From NCBI RefSeq assembly GCF_041415945.1, contig NZ_JBGCUS010000001.1:3658001-3722000 (forward strand): a stretch of DNA of 64,000 nucleotides, in the 5' to 3' direction. The first letter of the stretch is position 1, and each line of letters starts with the position of its first letter. The notes under the pieces are model-generated. The model was given only the letters and a program-made list of their open reading frames with translations. It searched no databases and was not told the DNA's origin. The DNA is from Ancylobacter sp. IITR112. GTDB lineage: Bacteria; Pseudomonadota; Alphaproteobacteria; Rhizobiales; Xanthobacteraceae. A program made the position numbers and the translations under genes. This document shows positions 55,490 through 62,634 of this stretch, in pieces.

Positions 55490-56203
55490 TCAGGCGGGGA
55501 GGACGACGACTTTGGTCTTCACCGGAGTCTCGTTGTAGAGCTGGATCATGTCCTGGCTCAACAGCCCGACGCAGCCGCTGGTGACGCCCGAGCCGATGGA
55601 TTCGGGATCGCTGGTCGCATAGATCGTGTACAGCGTGTAGACGCCGTTCTGGTAGAGATGCAGCGTGCGCGCGCCGAGCGGATTGTCGAGGCCGCCCGGC
55701 ATGCCGCGGGCATATTTGGCGGCTTCCGGCTGGCGCTTGATCATTTCCTTCGGCGGCGTCCAGGTCGCCCATTCGCTCTTGCGCCCGACATAGGCGTCAC
55801 CGCTCCACAGGAAGCCCTCGCGGCCGACATTGGCGCCGTAGCGGGTCGCCATGCCGTCTTCCCCGATGCGGTAGACATAATAGTTCTTCGGGTCGACGAT
55901 GATGGTGCCCGGCGCCTCGTCCGTCTCGTAGCGGACGGTGCGGCGGAAATATTTCGGGTTGACCTTGCTGACATCGACCGCGGGGATCGGAAATTTCTCT
56001 TCCGGCACCGGGCCATAGACCTTGGCCGCCTCGGCGAGGCTCATCGTGTCGGGACTGGCGCAGCCCGCCAGCCCGAACGCCCCGAGGCTGAGGGCCGAGC
56101 CGGCGAGGAAGCTGCGGCGGCTCAGCCCGTCCGCCCGCCTGCGGGCACTCTCACCGGCCGTGCCGGCACCGGCATGGCGACCGTTGCTGATCATCTCTGG
56201 CAT
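55490..56203 (-). CDS. L,D-transpeptidase (YkuD) family lipoprotein with altered active-site motif
   Basis: The 237-residue protein has a Tat-like export signal (SRRSFLAGSALSLGAFGLAG) and lipobox LAGC with Cys48. The YkuD domain (about 90-237) shows TIIVDPKNYYVYRIGEDG, RYGANVGREGF, PGGLDNPLGARTLHLYQ, and SGVTSGCVGLLSQD with the nucleophile Cys211. The usual catalytic His segment HGT is YAT (Tyr195), and GCIR is GCVG. It may be a variant enzyme or an inactive peptidoglycan-binding relative. Canonical members form 3-3 cross-links or attach proteins to peptidoglycan in the periplasm. Confidence 0.85.
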   Translation of the reverse strand: MPEMISNGRHAGAGTAGESARRRADGLSRRSFLAGSALSLGAFGLAGCASPDTMSLAEAAKVYGPVPEEKFPIPAVDVSKVNPKYFRRTVRYETDEAPGTIIVDPKNYYVYRIGEDGMATRYGANVGREGFLWSGDAYVGRKSEWATWTPPKEMIKRQPEAAKYARGMPGGLDNPLGARTLHLYQNGVYTLYTIYATSDPESIGSGVTSGCVGLLSQDMIQLYNETPVKTKVVVLPA

Positions 56204-56515
56204 CCCATAGAGCGTTTTCGAGCGAAGTGGATCCCGGTTCGCGTGAAGAAAACGCGATAAAACAAAGAATTAGATCATTTCAGTGCTTCCGTGAAACAGT
56301 GAGATGACCCAGGGCTCGCGAAGCAGGGCCCGGCCGCACGGCCGGCGCGTCTTTCGGCCGGAGGAGATAACGCCGCTCGCGCCCCGCTGGCAAGCGCAGC
56401 CCTGCCCCGCGTCCGGCGCGGCCGGTGCCGTCATCACCCTGCCATCAACGACCGGAACGCCGGGCGACGCGAGGAATCGGCCAACCGGCGGGTCGACGGT
56501 GAGGCAGGGCCGGCC
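56204..56515. repeat. Intergenic region with a Rhizobiales-type palindromic repeat (56212-56255)
   Basis: GCGTTTTC (56212-56219) and GAAAACGC (56248-56255) flank GAGCGAAGTGGATCCCGGTT, forming an imperfect hairpin. From memory this AGCGTTTTCGAGCGAAGTGG-type element is widespread in intergenic regions of Rhizobiales. The remaining 250 bases, up to the PqqD-like gene, show no recognisable gene; in particular no transglutaminase-like lasso leader peptidase was found in any frame here. Confidence 0.5.
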
Positions 56516-56791
56516 TCAAGCCGCCAGCACCAGCTTGCGCTCCGCGAGTTCGGACAGGAAGGCCAGCACATCGCGCTGGATATCGGCGAGCGGCCCATCA
56601 TAGAGCTGGGCCAGTTCGGCGCAGAGCGCGCCGATCTCGACTGGCGCCTCCAGCCGGTTCCAGATATCGGTGCCGGTCGCGTCGAGCTGATAATAGGCGC
56701 CGTTCTCGACATTCATCATCACCACTTCGCCCTCCAGTTCCGCGGCCAGGCAATCCGGAGAACGGCGGATGCGGGACTGGAGTGTCAGCAT
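56516..56791 (-). CDS. PqqD-family RiPP recognition element protein (lasso B1-like)
   Basis: The 91-residue protein from ATG 56791 has the PqqD/RRE pattern: SRIRRSPDCLAAELEGEVVMMNVENGAYYQLDATGTDIWNRLEAP, then EIGALCAELAQLYDG and DVLAFLSELAERKLV. Such winged-helix proteins bind RiPP leader peptides and present them to the protease and cyclase. It is divergent from the kinase gene at 56952. Its grouping with the kinase, short precursors and asparagine synthetase homologue marks a lasso locus. Confidence 0.9.
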   Translation of the reverse strand: MLTLQSRIRRSPDCLAAELEGEVVMMNVENGAYYQLDATGTDIWNRLEAPVEIGALCAELAQLYDGPLADIQRDVLAFLSELAERKLVLAA

Positions 56792-56951
56792 GCAGGCTTG
56801 CCTCGACAATGAACACCACGCGGCGCCGACCGGGCGCGAACGGAGGCACCTTTTCGCATAGCCCGCTTCCGAAGGCGAGCCATGCCGGCTATAGACCCGG
56901 CACGAGGTCTTTCCGCCTGCCAGCCTTCCCCTCCGATGCCCGGAGCGCGCA

Positions 56952-57857
56952 TTGCACCGCTACCGCCTGCATGGCCTCACCATCGCCGCGCCGCGCGCCT
57001 TCCCCCTGCTCGTGCCCGAGCCGGAGACGGAGCGGCCGGCCGATATCCATATCCGCTTCACGCCCTGGCACGCGCCCGCCGCGGCGCCGGTCGCCAGCGC
57101 GCAGGGGCTCAGCCTCTTTGCCGATGGCAGCGCGCTGTTCGAGCCGGCGCCCGGCCAGCGCTTCGCCGCCATGGGCGGGCACACGCTGTTGGCCGATCTA
57201 TCCGCTCCCCTGCCGGATTTTGAGCTGCACACCTGGCTGTTCGGCCCGCCGCTGGGGCTTCTGCTGCACCAGCGCGGGCTGGCGCCGCTGCATGCTTCGG
57301 TGGTCAAGGTTGGGCCGGTGGCGGTGGCGCTGGCCGGCCATAGCGGGGCGGGCAAGTCGACCCTGGCGCGGGCGATGATCGCGCGCGGCCATGGCTTGCT
57401 GACCGACGATCTCGCCGTGGTCGAGCCGGGAACCGGCCAGGTGGCGCCGGGCGCGCCGGCGGTGCGGCTTTGGTCGGCCTCGGCGCAGGTCAGCGGCGAC
57501 GCGACGCCGGACGAGCGGCGGGTGAAGGCGGGGGTGGACAAGTTCCATGTGCCGCTGCCGGCCGCCTTCCAGGACGCGCCGGCGCCGCTGGGGCTGGTGT
57601 TGGTGATCGGGCTCGACCGCGACGCGGCGGATTTCCGCCTGCAGCGGCTGGCGCCGCCTGAGGCAGCCGCTGTCCTGCAGCATTTTCTCTACCGGATCGA
57701 GGCGGCGCGGCGCATCGACCGCGGCCGCAGCGCCTTCGCCTGGTCCGTGGAGATGGCGCGGCGGGTGCCGGTCGTCAGCCTGCTGCGCACGGCCGACATG
57801 GCGGCGCTGCCGGATATCTGCGCGGCGATCGAGGGGCTGGTGAGGGAGAGCGTCTGA
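56952..57857 (+). CDS. HPr kinase-like peptide serine kinase of the lasso locus
   Basis: The 301-residue protein has an N-terminal non-catalytic half and a kinase half starting LHASVVKVGPVAVALAGHSGAGKSTLARAMI (Walker A GHSGAGKST), LLTDDLAVVEPG (acidic catalytic region) and a later VKAGVDKFHVPLP. In lasso loci such HprK homologues phosphorylate the C-terminal serine of the precursor (paeninodin type). All three intact precursors here end in Ser, which supports that role. It is on the opposite strand to the precursors and converges on precursor A4. Confidence 0.85.
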   Translation: MHRYRLHGLTIAAPRAFPLLVPEPETERPADIHIRFTPWHAPAAAPVASAQGLSLFADGSALFEPAPGQRFAAMGGHTLLADLSAPLPDFELHTWLFGPPLGLLLHQRGLAPLHASVVKVGPVAVALAGHSGAGKSTLARAMIARGHGLLTDDLAVVEPGTGQVAPGAPAVRLWSASAQVSGDATPDERRVKAGVDKFHVPLPAAFQDAPAPLGLVLVIGLDRDAADFRLQRLAPPEAAAVLQHFLYRIEAARRIDRGRSAFAWSVEMARRVPVVSLLRTADMAALPDICAAIEGLVRESV

Positions 57858-57904
57858 AGCCGATGGTCAGGGCACCACGACATGCTGGCCGCGGAACGCG
57901 GCGC

Positions 57905-58096
57905 TCAGGATTGGACGACGGCCCCATCCACAACAACTTCAGTGCCGAGCCGGGTGATCTCATCCACCGCGACCGGCAGCACCGAAGGCGCCGTCCAGAG
58001 TTGACGGACCGCCCGGCGAGCCGGACCGACGCTCGCGACAACGGCCTGCGCGGCCATCAGCGAAGGCCTCTTGTCCTCCTCTGACATCACGCTCAT
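57905..58096 (-). CDS. Lasso peptide precursor A4
   Basis: The 63-residue peptide from ATG 58096 (AAGGGATGGTGCG before it) has a leader with RQLWTAPSVLPVAVDEITR. Cutting after the conserved Thr-x pair gives the core LGTEVVVDGAVVQS, with Asp at position 8 for an 8-residue macrolactam and a terminal Ser for the kinase. The W-x2-P-x7-D-x2-T spacing is shared with the other precursors. Core N-terminal Leu instead of Gly is unusual. Confidence 0.72.
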   Translation of the reverse strand: MSVMSEEDKRPSLMAAQAVVASVGPARRAVRQLWTAPSVLPVAVDEITRLGTEVVVDGAVVQS

Positions 58097-58229
58097 CGCA
58101 CCATCCCTTGCCGTGTGGCCGTCAGGCGGGCTTCTCCCGCGCAGCGGTTTTGACGTACCACAGGACGGCACCGATATCCACCGCAATGCCGCGCGTGCGG
58201 CCGCGACCGCCCGCTTCCGCAGAGGACGC

Positions 58230-58418
58230 TCAGCTAAGTTCCGAGATGTCGGGCCCCATATTACTTACGACGCTCGTCAGCGTGGCCACGCCGACATCGG
58301 CCACCTCTGGAACCTTCCAGGGCTGGCGCCCGGAACGAAGGGGTTGGCCATCGCCCGCGACAACGGCCTGCATCGTCGCCAGCGGACCCTTCTCATCCTG
58401 TTGCTTCATCACGCTCAT
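58230..58418 (-). CDS. Lasso peptide precursor A3
   Basis: The 62-residue peptide starts at ATG 58418, chosen because GAGGAGGAAGCC precedes it. The leader has RQPWKVPEVADVGVATLTS. The predicted core is VVSNMGPDISELS: Asp8 as ring acceptor, terminal Ser. Its N-terminus MSVM matches that of A4. The sequence after its stop resembles that after precursor A1, showing duplication of precursor units. Confidence 0.72.
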   Translation of the reverse strand: MSVMKQQDEKGPLATMQAVVAGDGQPLRSGRQPWKVPEVADVGVATLTSVVSNMGPDISELS

Positions 58419-58489
58419 GGCTTCCTCCTCGTTCACCCGGCAGCAGGCCGGCTTCTTTCTGCCACGGTCCCCGCCACCGCCGAGGGCGC

Positions 58490-58663
58490 TCAGCTAAAAG
58501 CTGCGGTATCCTCGTTATCAGTGCCGGCGACCTCGGTGACGGCATCCAGCGGCACCAACCGGACCGTCGGCCCCCTCCACGGGCGGCGAAGGGTCAGCGG
58601 TTCCGTGCCGGCGGCACGCTTCGGGTCCAGCCGGGAGCACGACTGCGCGTTCCGTTCCATCAT
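58490..58663 (-). CDS. Lasso peptide precursor A2
   Basis: The 57-residue peptide starts at ATG 58663 after GGAAGGGTG. The leader has RRPWRGPTVRLVPLDAVTE. The predicted core is VAGTDNEDTAAFS: Asp8 (Glu7 adjacent), terminal Ser. It has its own promoter-like element at 58786-58759, about 95 bases upstream, which is a copy of the A1 promoter. Confidence 0.72.
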   Translation of the reverse strand: MMERNAQSCSRLDPKRAAGTEPLTLRRPWRGPTVRLVPLDAVTEVAGTDNEDTAAFS

Positions 58664-58758
58664 CACCCTTCCGTCGCCTCGCTGCAGCCTGAGCGTTCCA
58701 CACTAAAGCACCCCAGAGCACTACTTAAATACCTACAGGCCCTGTGATCGTTGATTTT

Positions 58759-58786
58759 GTTATAAGCTGACACTCGATGCCGGCAA
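58759..58786 (-). promoter_or_regulatory. Sigma70-like promoter of precursor A2 (duplicated copy)
   Basis: Minus strand: TTGCCG (58786-58781), 16 bases, TATAAC (58764-58759). It is the duplicated counterpart of the promoter at 59360-59333, with one substitution in each hexamer. Confidence 0.6.
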
Positions 58787-58909
58787 AGGACAATATTGGC
58801 GTCGCTACCGCCAGACGTTGTTTCGCCCTACGCGCGAGACACTGGTTTTCTCAACCAAGGTTGCCGGGCAGATCCGGCACATGGCCCGACTTAAATACCA
58901 TTCAAGCCG

Positions 58910-59031
58910 CTAGCCATTGCCTCCCTCGACCCGGCGGATGAACCGCCCGACCGAGAGCCCGCGCAGCAGGGCGAGCCGGAGCCTCTGCTCATTGGCGCGG
59001 GTCAGCCTGTTGAGCGGGTCCGGCGGGGTGG
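58910..59031 (-). pseudogene. Remnant of the lasso cyclase 3' end
   Basis: About 40 codons in the cyclase frame encode LTRANEQRLRLALLRGLSVG and end RRVEGGNG plus stop, almost identical to the true cyclase C-terminus at 59484-59605. There is no start codon or catalytic region. It is a by-product of the 574-base duplication and sits between precursors A1 and A2. Confidence 0.88.
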
Positions 59032-59110
59032 CATTAAACACCACAGGCCGGCAGCGACATCCACCGCGATGCGGCGTGGTCATCCATCGCCGCCCGCCGG
59101 GGGCGGTCAG

Positions 59111-59293
59111 CTAAATATGCCAGCGTCCGTTGACCCGTCCGCACCAGCGCGTGATGTCGTCCAGCGCGACGGGGCGGGCCGAAGGCGCCGTCCAGGGCTG
59201 ACGGATCGCCGGCGCAGCCGCCTCGAAGCCGGCCGGGTCCGCGGCATCGGCCCCAAGGGAAGAGACCGCATCCCGCCCTGTCGTCATATCCAT
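59111..59293 (-). pseudogene. Lasso peptide precursor A1, frameshifted in the core
   Basis: From ATG 59293 (GGAGAACGACA before it) the 60-codon frame has an intact leader, RQPWTAPSARPVALDDITR, but then reads WCGRVNGRWHI, with no Asp/Glu acceptor and no terminal Ser. The next frame at that point reads AGADGSTDAGIFS and stops at 59107 with the same AGC-TGA ending as A2 and A3. A two-base gain gives a 13-residue core with Asp8; loss of one base gives GADGSTDAGIFS with Gly1 and Asp7. The core is thus disrupted by a small indel or a sequence error. Confidence 0.7.
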
Positions 59294-59332
59294 TGTCGTT
59301 CTCCGTCCACAGTCACAGTGCTCAATTGATTT

Positions 59333-59360
59333 ATTATAAACTGACACTGGATGCCGACAA
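59333..59360 (-). promoter_or_regulatory. Sigma70-like promoter of precursor A1
   Basis: Minus strand: TTGTCG (59360-59355), 16 bases, TATAAT (59338-59333). It starts transcription about 30-35 bases upstream of the A1 start codon, in the gap after the cyclase gene. This gives the precursors a promoter independent of the cyclase, as expected for a peptide needed in excess. Confidence 0.65.
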
Positions 59361-59483
59361 AGGACAATATTGGCGCTGCTGACGCCAGGCGTTGTTTCAC
59401 CCTACGCGCGAGATGCTGGTCGTCTCAACCAGAGTTGCTTGGCAGATCCGGCGCATAACCCTACGTAAATACCATTCAAGCCA

Positions 59484-61451
59484 CTAGCCATTGCCTCCCT
59501 CGACCCTGCGGATGAATCGCCCGACCGAGAGCCCGCGCAGCAGGGCGAGCCGGTGGCTCTGCTCATTGGCGCGGGTCAGCATGTTGAGCTGGTCCGGCGG
59601 GGTGGACGGGTCCGGCAGGGCGGCGGCGAGCGCCCGCAGGCGCGGCAGGTCGAGCGCGCGGGAGGCCAGTGGCGAGGATTCCAGCCGGGTGATCTCGGCC
59701 AGCAGCGTGTCGCGCGAGGCCACGACGCCCTCATACCAGTCCGCCGCCTGATAGCCGCGCCGCCGCTGCGCCAGATGCGCGGCCGGCATCAGCCCGGCCA
59801 TGGCATCGCGCAGCAGCGAGGAGGTCCGCCCCTCATGGATGAAGTGCTGTTCCGGCAGCGCGAGGCAGAAATCCACCAGCCGCCGGTCGGCGGTCGGATC
59901 GCGAGTGTCGATCCCGTGGCGCGCCAGGCTGGCATGATGCACGGCGCCCTGGTCGACGCGGTTCAGCACGGCGATCCGCATCGCCTTGCCATCGGCCCAG
60001 GGGCGGTAGCTCAGATCCCAGCCCCGCTCCCGGGCGATGGCGTCGAGGTCGATGGCGTGGCGGAAATCAGCGGCCAGCGCGGTGTGGATGAAGGGATCGG
60101 TCGAGGCCACGGGAACGGCGCCCTGCCATTCAAGAATGAAACGGGGCAGATACGGCCCGAGCGCCGCGCGGAACGGACCTTTGAGATTGGTGCCGTCCCG
60201 CCACATGCCGATGGCCACGCGCGCCAGCCGCAGCCAGCGCCCGCGCCGGAACAGTTGCGCCAGATGCGGCCGGCCATCATAGGACGCGGTCATGTTGCCC
60301 ATGGCGCCGGTGAGCAGCACGCGGATGCGCCGGCGCGCCGCCTCCGCCTCGATCGCGCTGATCCAGACATGGTTGCACGGGTTCAGCACCGGCTGGTCCT
60401 GCGCCGGCAGGTACTGCTCCACCCGCTGCAGAGGATCGACCGGGCCGGTGCGGATGACCAGGTGGTCGATATTGGCAAAGCGCGCTGCCAGCGCGGCGGC
60501 GACGGGGGATTCGTCGGTCGCCCGCCCCTGATAGGCGGGCGGGGCGAAGCCCTCGCGCGGCGCGGCGGTGAAGGCGGTGAGGCCCCGGCCCTGCCTCGCC
60601 AGCTCGTCCGCCGCCAGTGCGGTGACGGAGGCGCTGTCGAAGCCGGCGCTGAGATGGCTGCCCACCCCCATGCCCGCCGGCACGCGCAGACGGTCGCGAA
60701 CCGCCCGGGAATAGAGGCGGCGCAGTTCCCCCACCTGCTCGCGATAATCGCCCGCCGGCGCGGCGGGGGCCGCCTCGGGTCGCCAGTAGCGCTCAAGGCG
60801 CCGCGCCTCGCCGCGGACGGTCAGGCTGTGGCCGGGGGGCAGGCGGGAGATATCGCGATAGAGGGTGCGCGTGCCATGCGCCGGCAGCAGCGCCAGATAG
60901 GCGCCGATTTCCGCCTCGTCGAGCGCGTCGGAGAGGCCGGGCACGGCGAACAGCCCCTTCGGCATCGAGGCGAAGGCGAAGAAGCCGGGGCCATGGGCGA
61001 AATAGAGCGGGCGGCTGCCGATGAAATCCCGCGCCAGAAACAGGCGTCCGGCCTGCCGGTCCCACAGGGCGAAGGCGAAGTCGCCCACCAGCCGATCGGC
61101 GCAGCCCTCGCCCCAGCGCTGATAGGCGGCCATGATCAGCCCGGCATCGGTTGGGCGGTCCGGCCCCTCACCCGGCAGGCCGAGCGCGTCCGCGAGTTCG
61201 TCGCCATTGTCGATGCGGGCATCGGCCACCAGCCAGAGCGCGCCACCGGCGCCGATGAGCGGCTGGCGGTCGACACTGTCCTCGGCGGTGACGCGCATCT
61301 GCCGCCACACCAGGGCGAGGCCCTGCTCGCGCGCCTCCTGCAGGCCGCTGCGATCCGGCCCATAGGCGGCGAGCGCGGTGCTCATGCGCTCCGCCACCGG
61401 ACGCGCGCCGCCGGAGCCGTCGAATCGCCACAGTCCGGCAATCGCCGTCAT
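59484..61451 (-). CDS. Lasso macrolactam synthetase (asparagine synthetase B-like cyclase)
   Basis: The 655-residue protein from ATG 61451 has an N-terminal glutaminase-like domain starting MTAIAGLWRFDGSG: Cys2 of true asparagine synthetases is Thr, so glutaminase activity is absent, as in lasso cyclases. RLVGDFAFALWDRQAGRLFLARDFIGSRPLYFA follows. The synthetase domain has VGSHLSAGFDSASVTALAA (PP-loop, replacing SGGLDSS) and a later LTGAMGNMTASYDG. It would adenylate the core Asp and close the ring onto the N-terminal amine. It is first on its strand, followed by precursors A1-A4. Confidence 0.88.
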   Translation of the reverse strand: MTAIAGLWRFDGSGGARPVAERMSTALAAYGPDRSGLQEAREQGLALVWRQMRVTAEDSVDRQPLIGAGGALWLVADARIDNGDELADALGLPGEGPDRPTDAGLIMAAYQRWGEGCADRLVGDFAFALWDRQAGRLFLARDFIGSRPLYFAHGPGFFAFASMPKGLFAVPGLSDALDEAEIGAYLALLPAHGTRTLYRDISRLPPGHSLTVRGEARRLERYWRPEAAPAAPAGDYREQVGELRRLYSRAVRDRLRVPAGMGVGSHLSAGFDSASVTALAADELARQGRGLTAFTAAPREGFAPPAYQGRATDESPVAAALAARFANIDHLVIRTGPVDPLQRVEQYLPAQDQPVLNPCNHVWISAIEAEAARRRIRVLLTGAMGNMTASYDGRPHLAQLFRRGRWLRLARVAIGMWRDGTNLKGPFRAALGPYLPRFILEWQGAVPVASTDPFIHTALAADFRHAIDLDAIARERGWDLSYRPWADGKAMRIAVLNRVDQGAVHHASLARHGIDTRDPTADRRLVDFCLALPEQHFIHEGRTSSLLRDAMAGLMPAAHLAQRRRGYQAADWYEGVVASRDTLLAEITRLESSPLASRALDLPRLRALAAALPDPSTPPDQLNMLTRANEQSHRLALLRGLSVGRFIRRVEGGNG

Positions 61452-61757
61452 GCCGTGTCCTCGGTGGAAGGATAATCGGTGCGATGACCCGTATCACCGG
61501 CACGGCCGCGCGCAAAGGGCGGGCCGAGCTCGGGGAACCCCGGCTCCGTCCGGCCCCGCTGGCGGAGAACGTGGTGATGCGGGAGCCGATCGGTGCGGGT
61601 ATCGCCATGGGACGGAGCGCCGGCGGCGCGGCCGATGGCGGAGCCGGGGTGAAGGCGCGGGACGAATTGCGCGAGAAGCGGCCGGGGGACTTGTGCGGCG
61701 GCCGGGCCTCGGCTATTGAGCCCCACTCCTTGGCGCGCCTGACCCCGCGCCCGCGCA
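61452..61757. other. Intergenic region between cyclase and tRNA-Ser
   Basis: These 306 bases must contain the cyclase promoter (minus strand) and the tRNA promoter (plus strand). Open frames exist on both strands but are low-complexity and run into the tRNA, so none is supported. No clear -35/-10 pair was found for the cyclase; GAGGAC lies before its start. Confidence 0.4.
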
Positions 61758-61847
<90 letters not shown>

Positions 61848-62070
61848 TTTGATTGCCCTAAGCGGCTGATTTCAAATCGTTTTTATCACCGGGCTTGTTG
61901 GACGCCCCTCACTTTACCCCACATTTTTGAATCGCTGGGTGCCCTGAGCGAGCGTTGAGCGCCCTCTCACTGGGGCATTGGTCTCCCGGCCCTGGGGGGC
62001 CCGGTCGTGCGCTGCGGCCCGGCCCTTTACGGCGAAGCGGAGACGATCTGCTTCAGAAGGACGAGGAAGG
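61848..62070. other. Junction between tRNA-Ser and Rhs fragment
   Basis: This stretch contains no supported gene. A frame open from 61978 runs into the Rhs tip but its first 32 codons are Arg/Ser-rich and not Rhs-like. The break between chromosomal backbone and displaced Rhs sequence is therefore near 62060-62075. I found no direct copy of the tRNA 3' end within the window. Confidence 0.4.
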
Positions 62071-62580
62071 AATTGCACCGACCCACTAGGGTTGTGGTCC
62101 CTTGATGGAGATTTCGTGCTTATCGGACTGTCGATTGGCATTGGCAAGAAGTCGGGACAAGCGTTTTGGAACGTCCGCGCTGGCCTTGTAGGATCAGGCG
62201 TGAGTTACAATTCATCCGCCGACATTCCAATCGGCCCCAGCGGCGTATATCCCGGCGAGTGTTCATATTGTGATGTCAGAAGTATAGATTTGGATACGAC
62301 TATTGCGCGTTTGGGCGCGCAGATTGGACCTGTAAATATTTCTATATTTAATGATCAATCAAGTCTTAACGTGAGCGAATACGGTAAAGATGGATTTTTA
62401 CGGGCGGGGAAAACGCCAGGGAAGCTGGAGTTTTCCCCTGAAGTATCTCTTACAAGTGGATTTGGTTATAGATTGACGATCGGTTTTTACGCTGATATCG
62501 GAGGCACGATCCCGTGGCCAGAAATCCGGGATATTCTTGGCTGGAATGGCGCAAACGGCAGCGCATCTGATTTGAAGTAG
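62071..62580 (+). CDS. Displaced Rhs C-terminal tip: TDPLGLW boundary motif plus unknown variable domain
   Basis: The reading frame contains NCTDPLGLWSLDG, the conserved end of the Rhs core where the variable effector begins; the preceding Rhs repeats are absent and no start codon with a ribosome site is evident. The 155-residue tip has IGLSIGIGKKSGQAFWNVRAG, a Cys pair ECSYCD, RLGAQIGPVNISIF, GYRLTIGFYADIGG and a C-terminal WPEIRDILGW. It is not a toxin family I recognise. GC content falls towards the 3' end, as in horizontally exchanged tips. It is probably silent unless recombined onto a full-length rhs gene. Confidence 0.65.
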   Translation, partial: NCTDPLGLWSLDGDFVLIGLSIGIGKKSGQAFWNVRAGLVGSGVSYNSSADIPIGPSGVYPGECSYCDVRSIDLDTTIARLGAQIGPVNISIFNDQSSLNVSEYGKDGFLRAGKTPGKLEFSPEVSLTSGFGYRLTIGFYADIGGTIPWPEIRDILGWNGANGSASDLK

Positions 62581-62634
62581 CGTTAGATAAATTAAACACG
62601 TGGTTCGATAAAACGCACACTTAGGCCTGATGAC

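Larger units (their letters stand above)
58759..59031. repeat. Direct repeat, copy 1 (partner 59333-59605, offset exactly 574 bases)
   Basis: The segment from the promoter-like element through the 3' end of the cyclase gene occurs twice without visible indels: 58759-59031 and 59333-59605. The two copies differ by scattered substitutions. On the minus strand each unit reads: cyclase 3' end, spacer, promoter. The duplication therefore created an extra precursor promoter and left a cyclase remnant. A shorter third similarity joins the bases after the A1 stop (about 59041-59108) with those after the A3 stop (about 58156-58228). Confidence 0.85.

Noticed and set aside
58518..58721. 67-codon minus-strand frame overlapping precursor A2
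   Set aside because: The frame from ATG 58663 has the ribosome site, the conserved leader motif and the Asp8/terminal Ser core; this one has none.
58917..59114. Open frame on the plus strand between lasso precursors
   Set aside because: It is the antisense of the duplicated cyclase remnant; the same antisense frame exists at 59491, confirming it is a shadow.
62077..62580. Intact, independently expressed toxin gene
   Set aside because: No start codon with a ribosome site and no export module; the Rhs boundary motif shows it is a broken-off tip.
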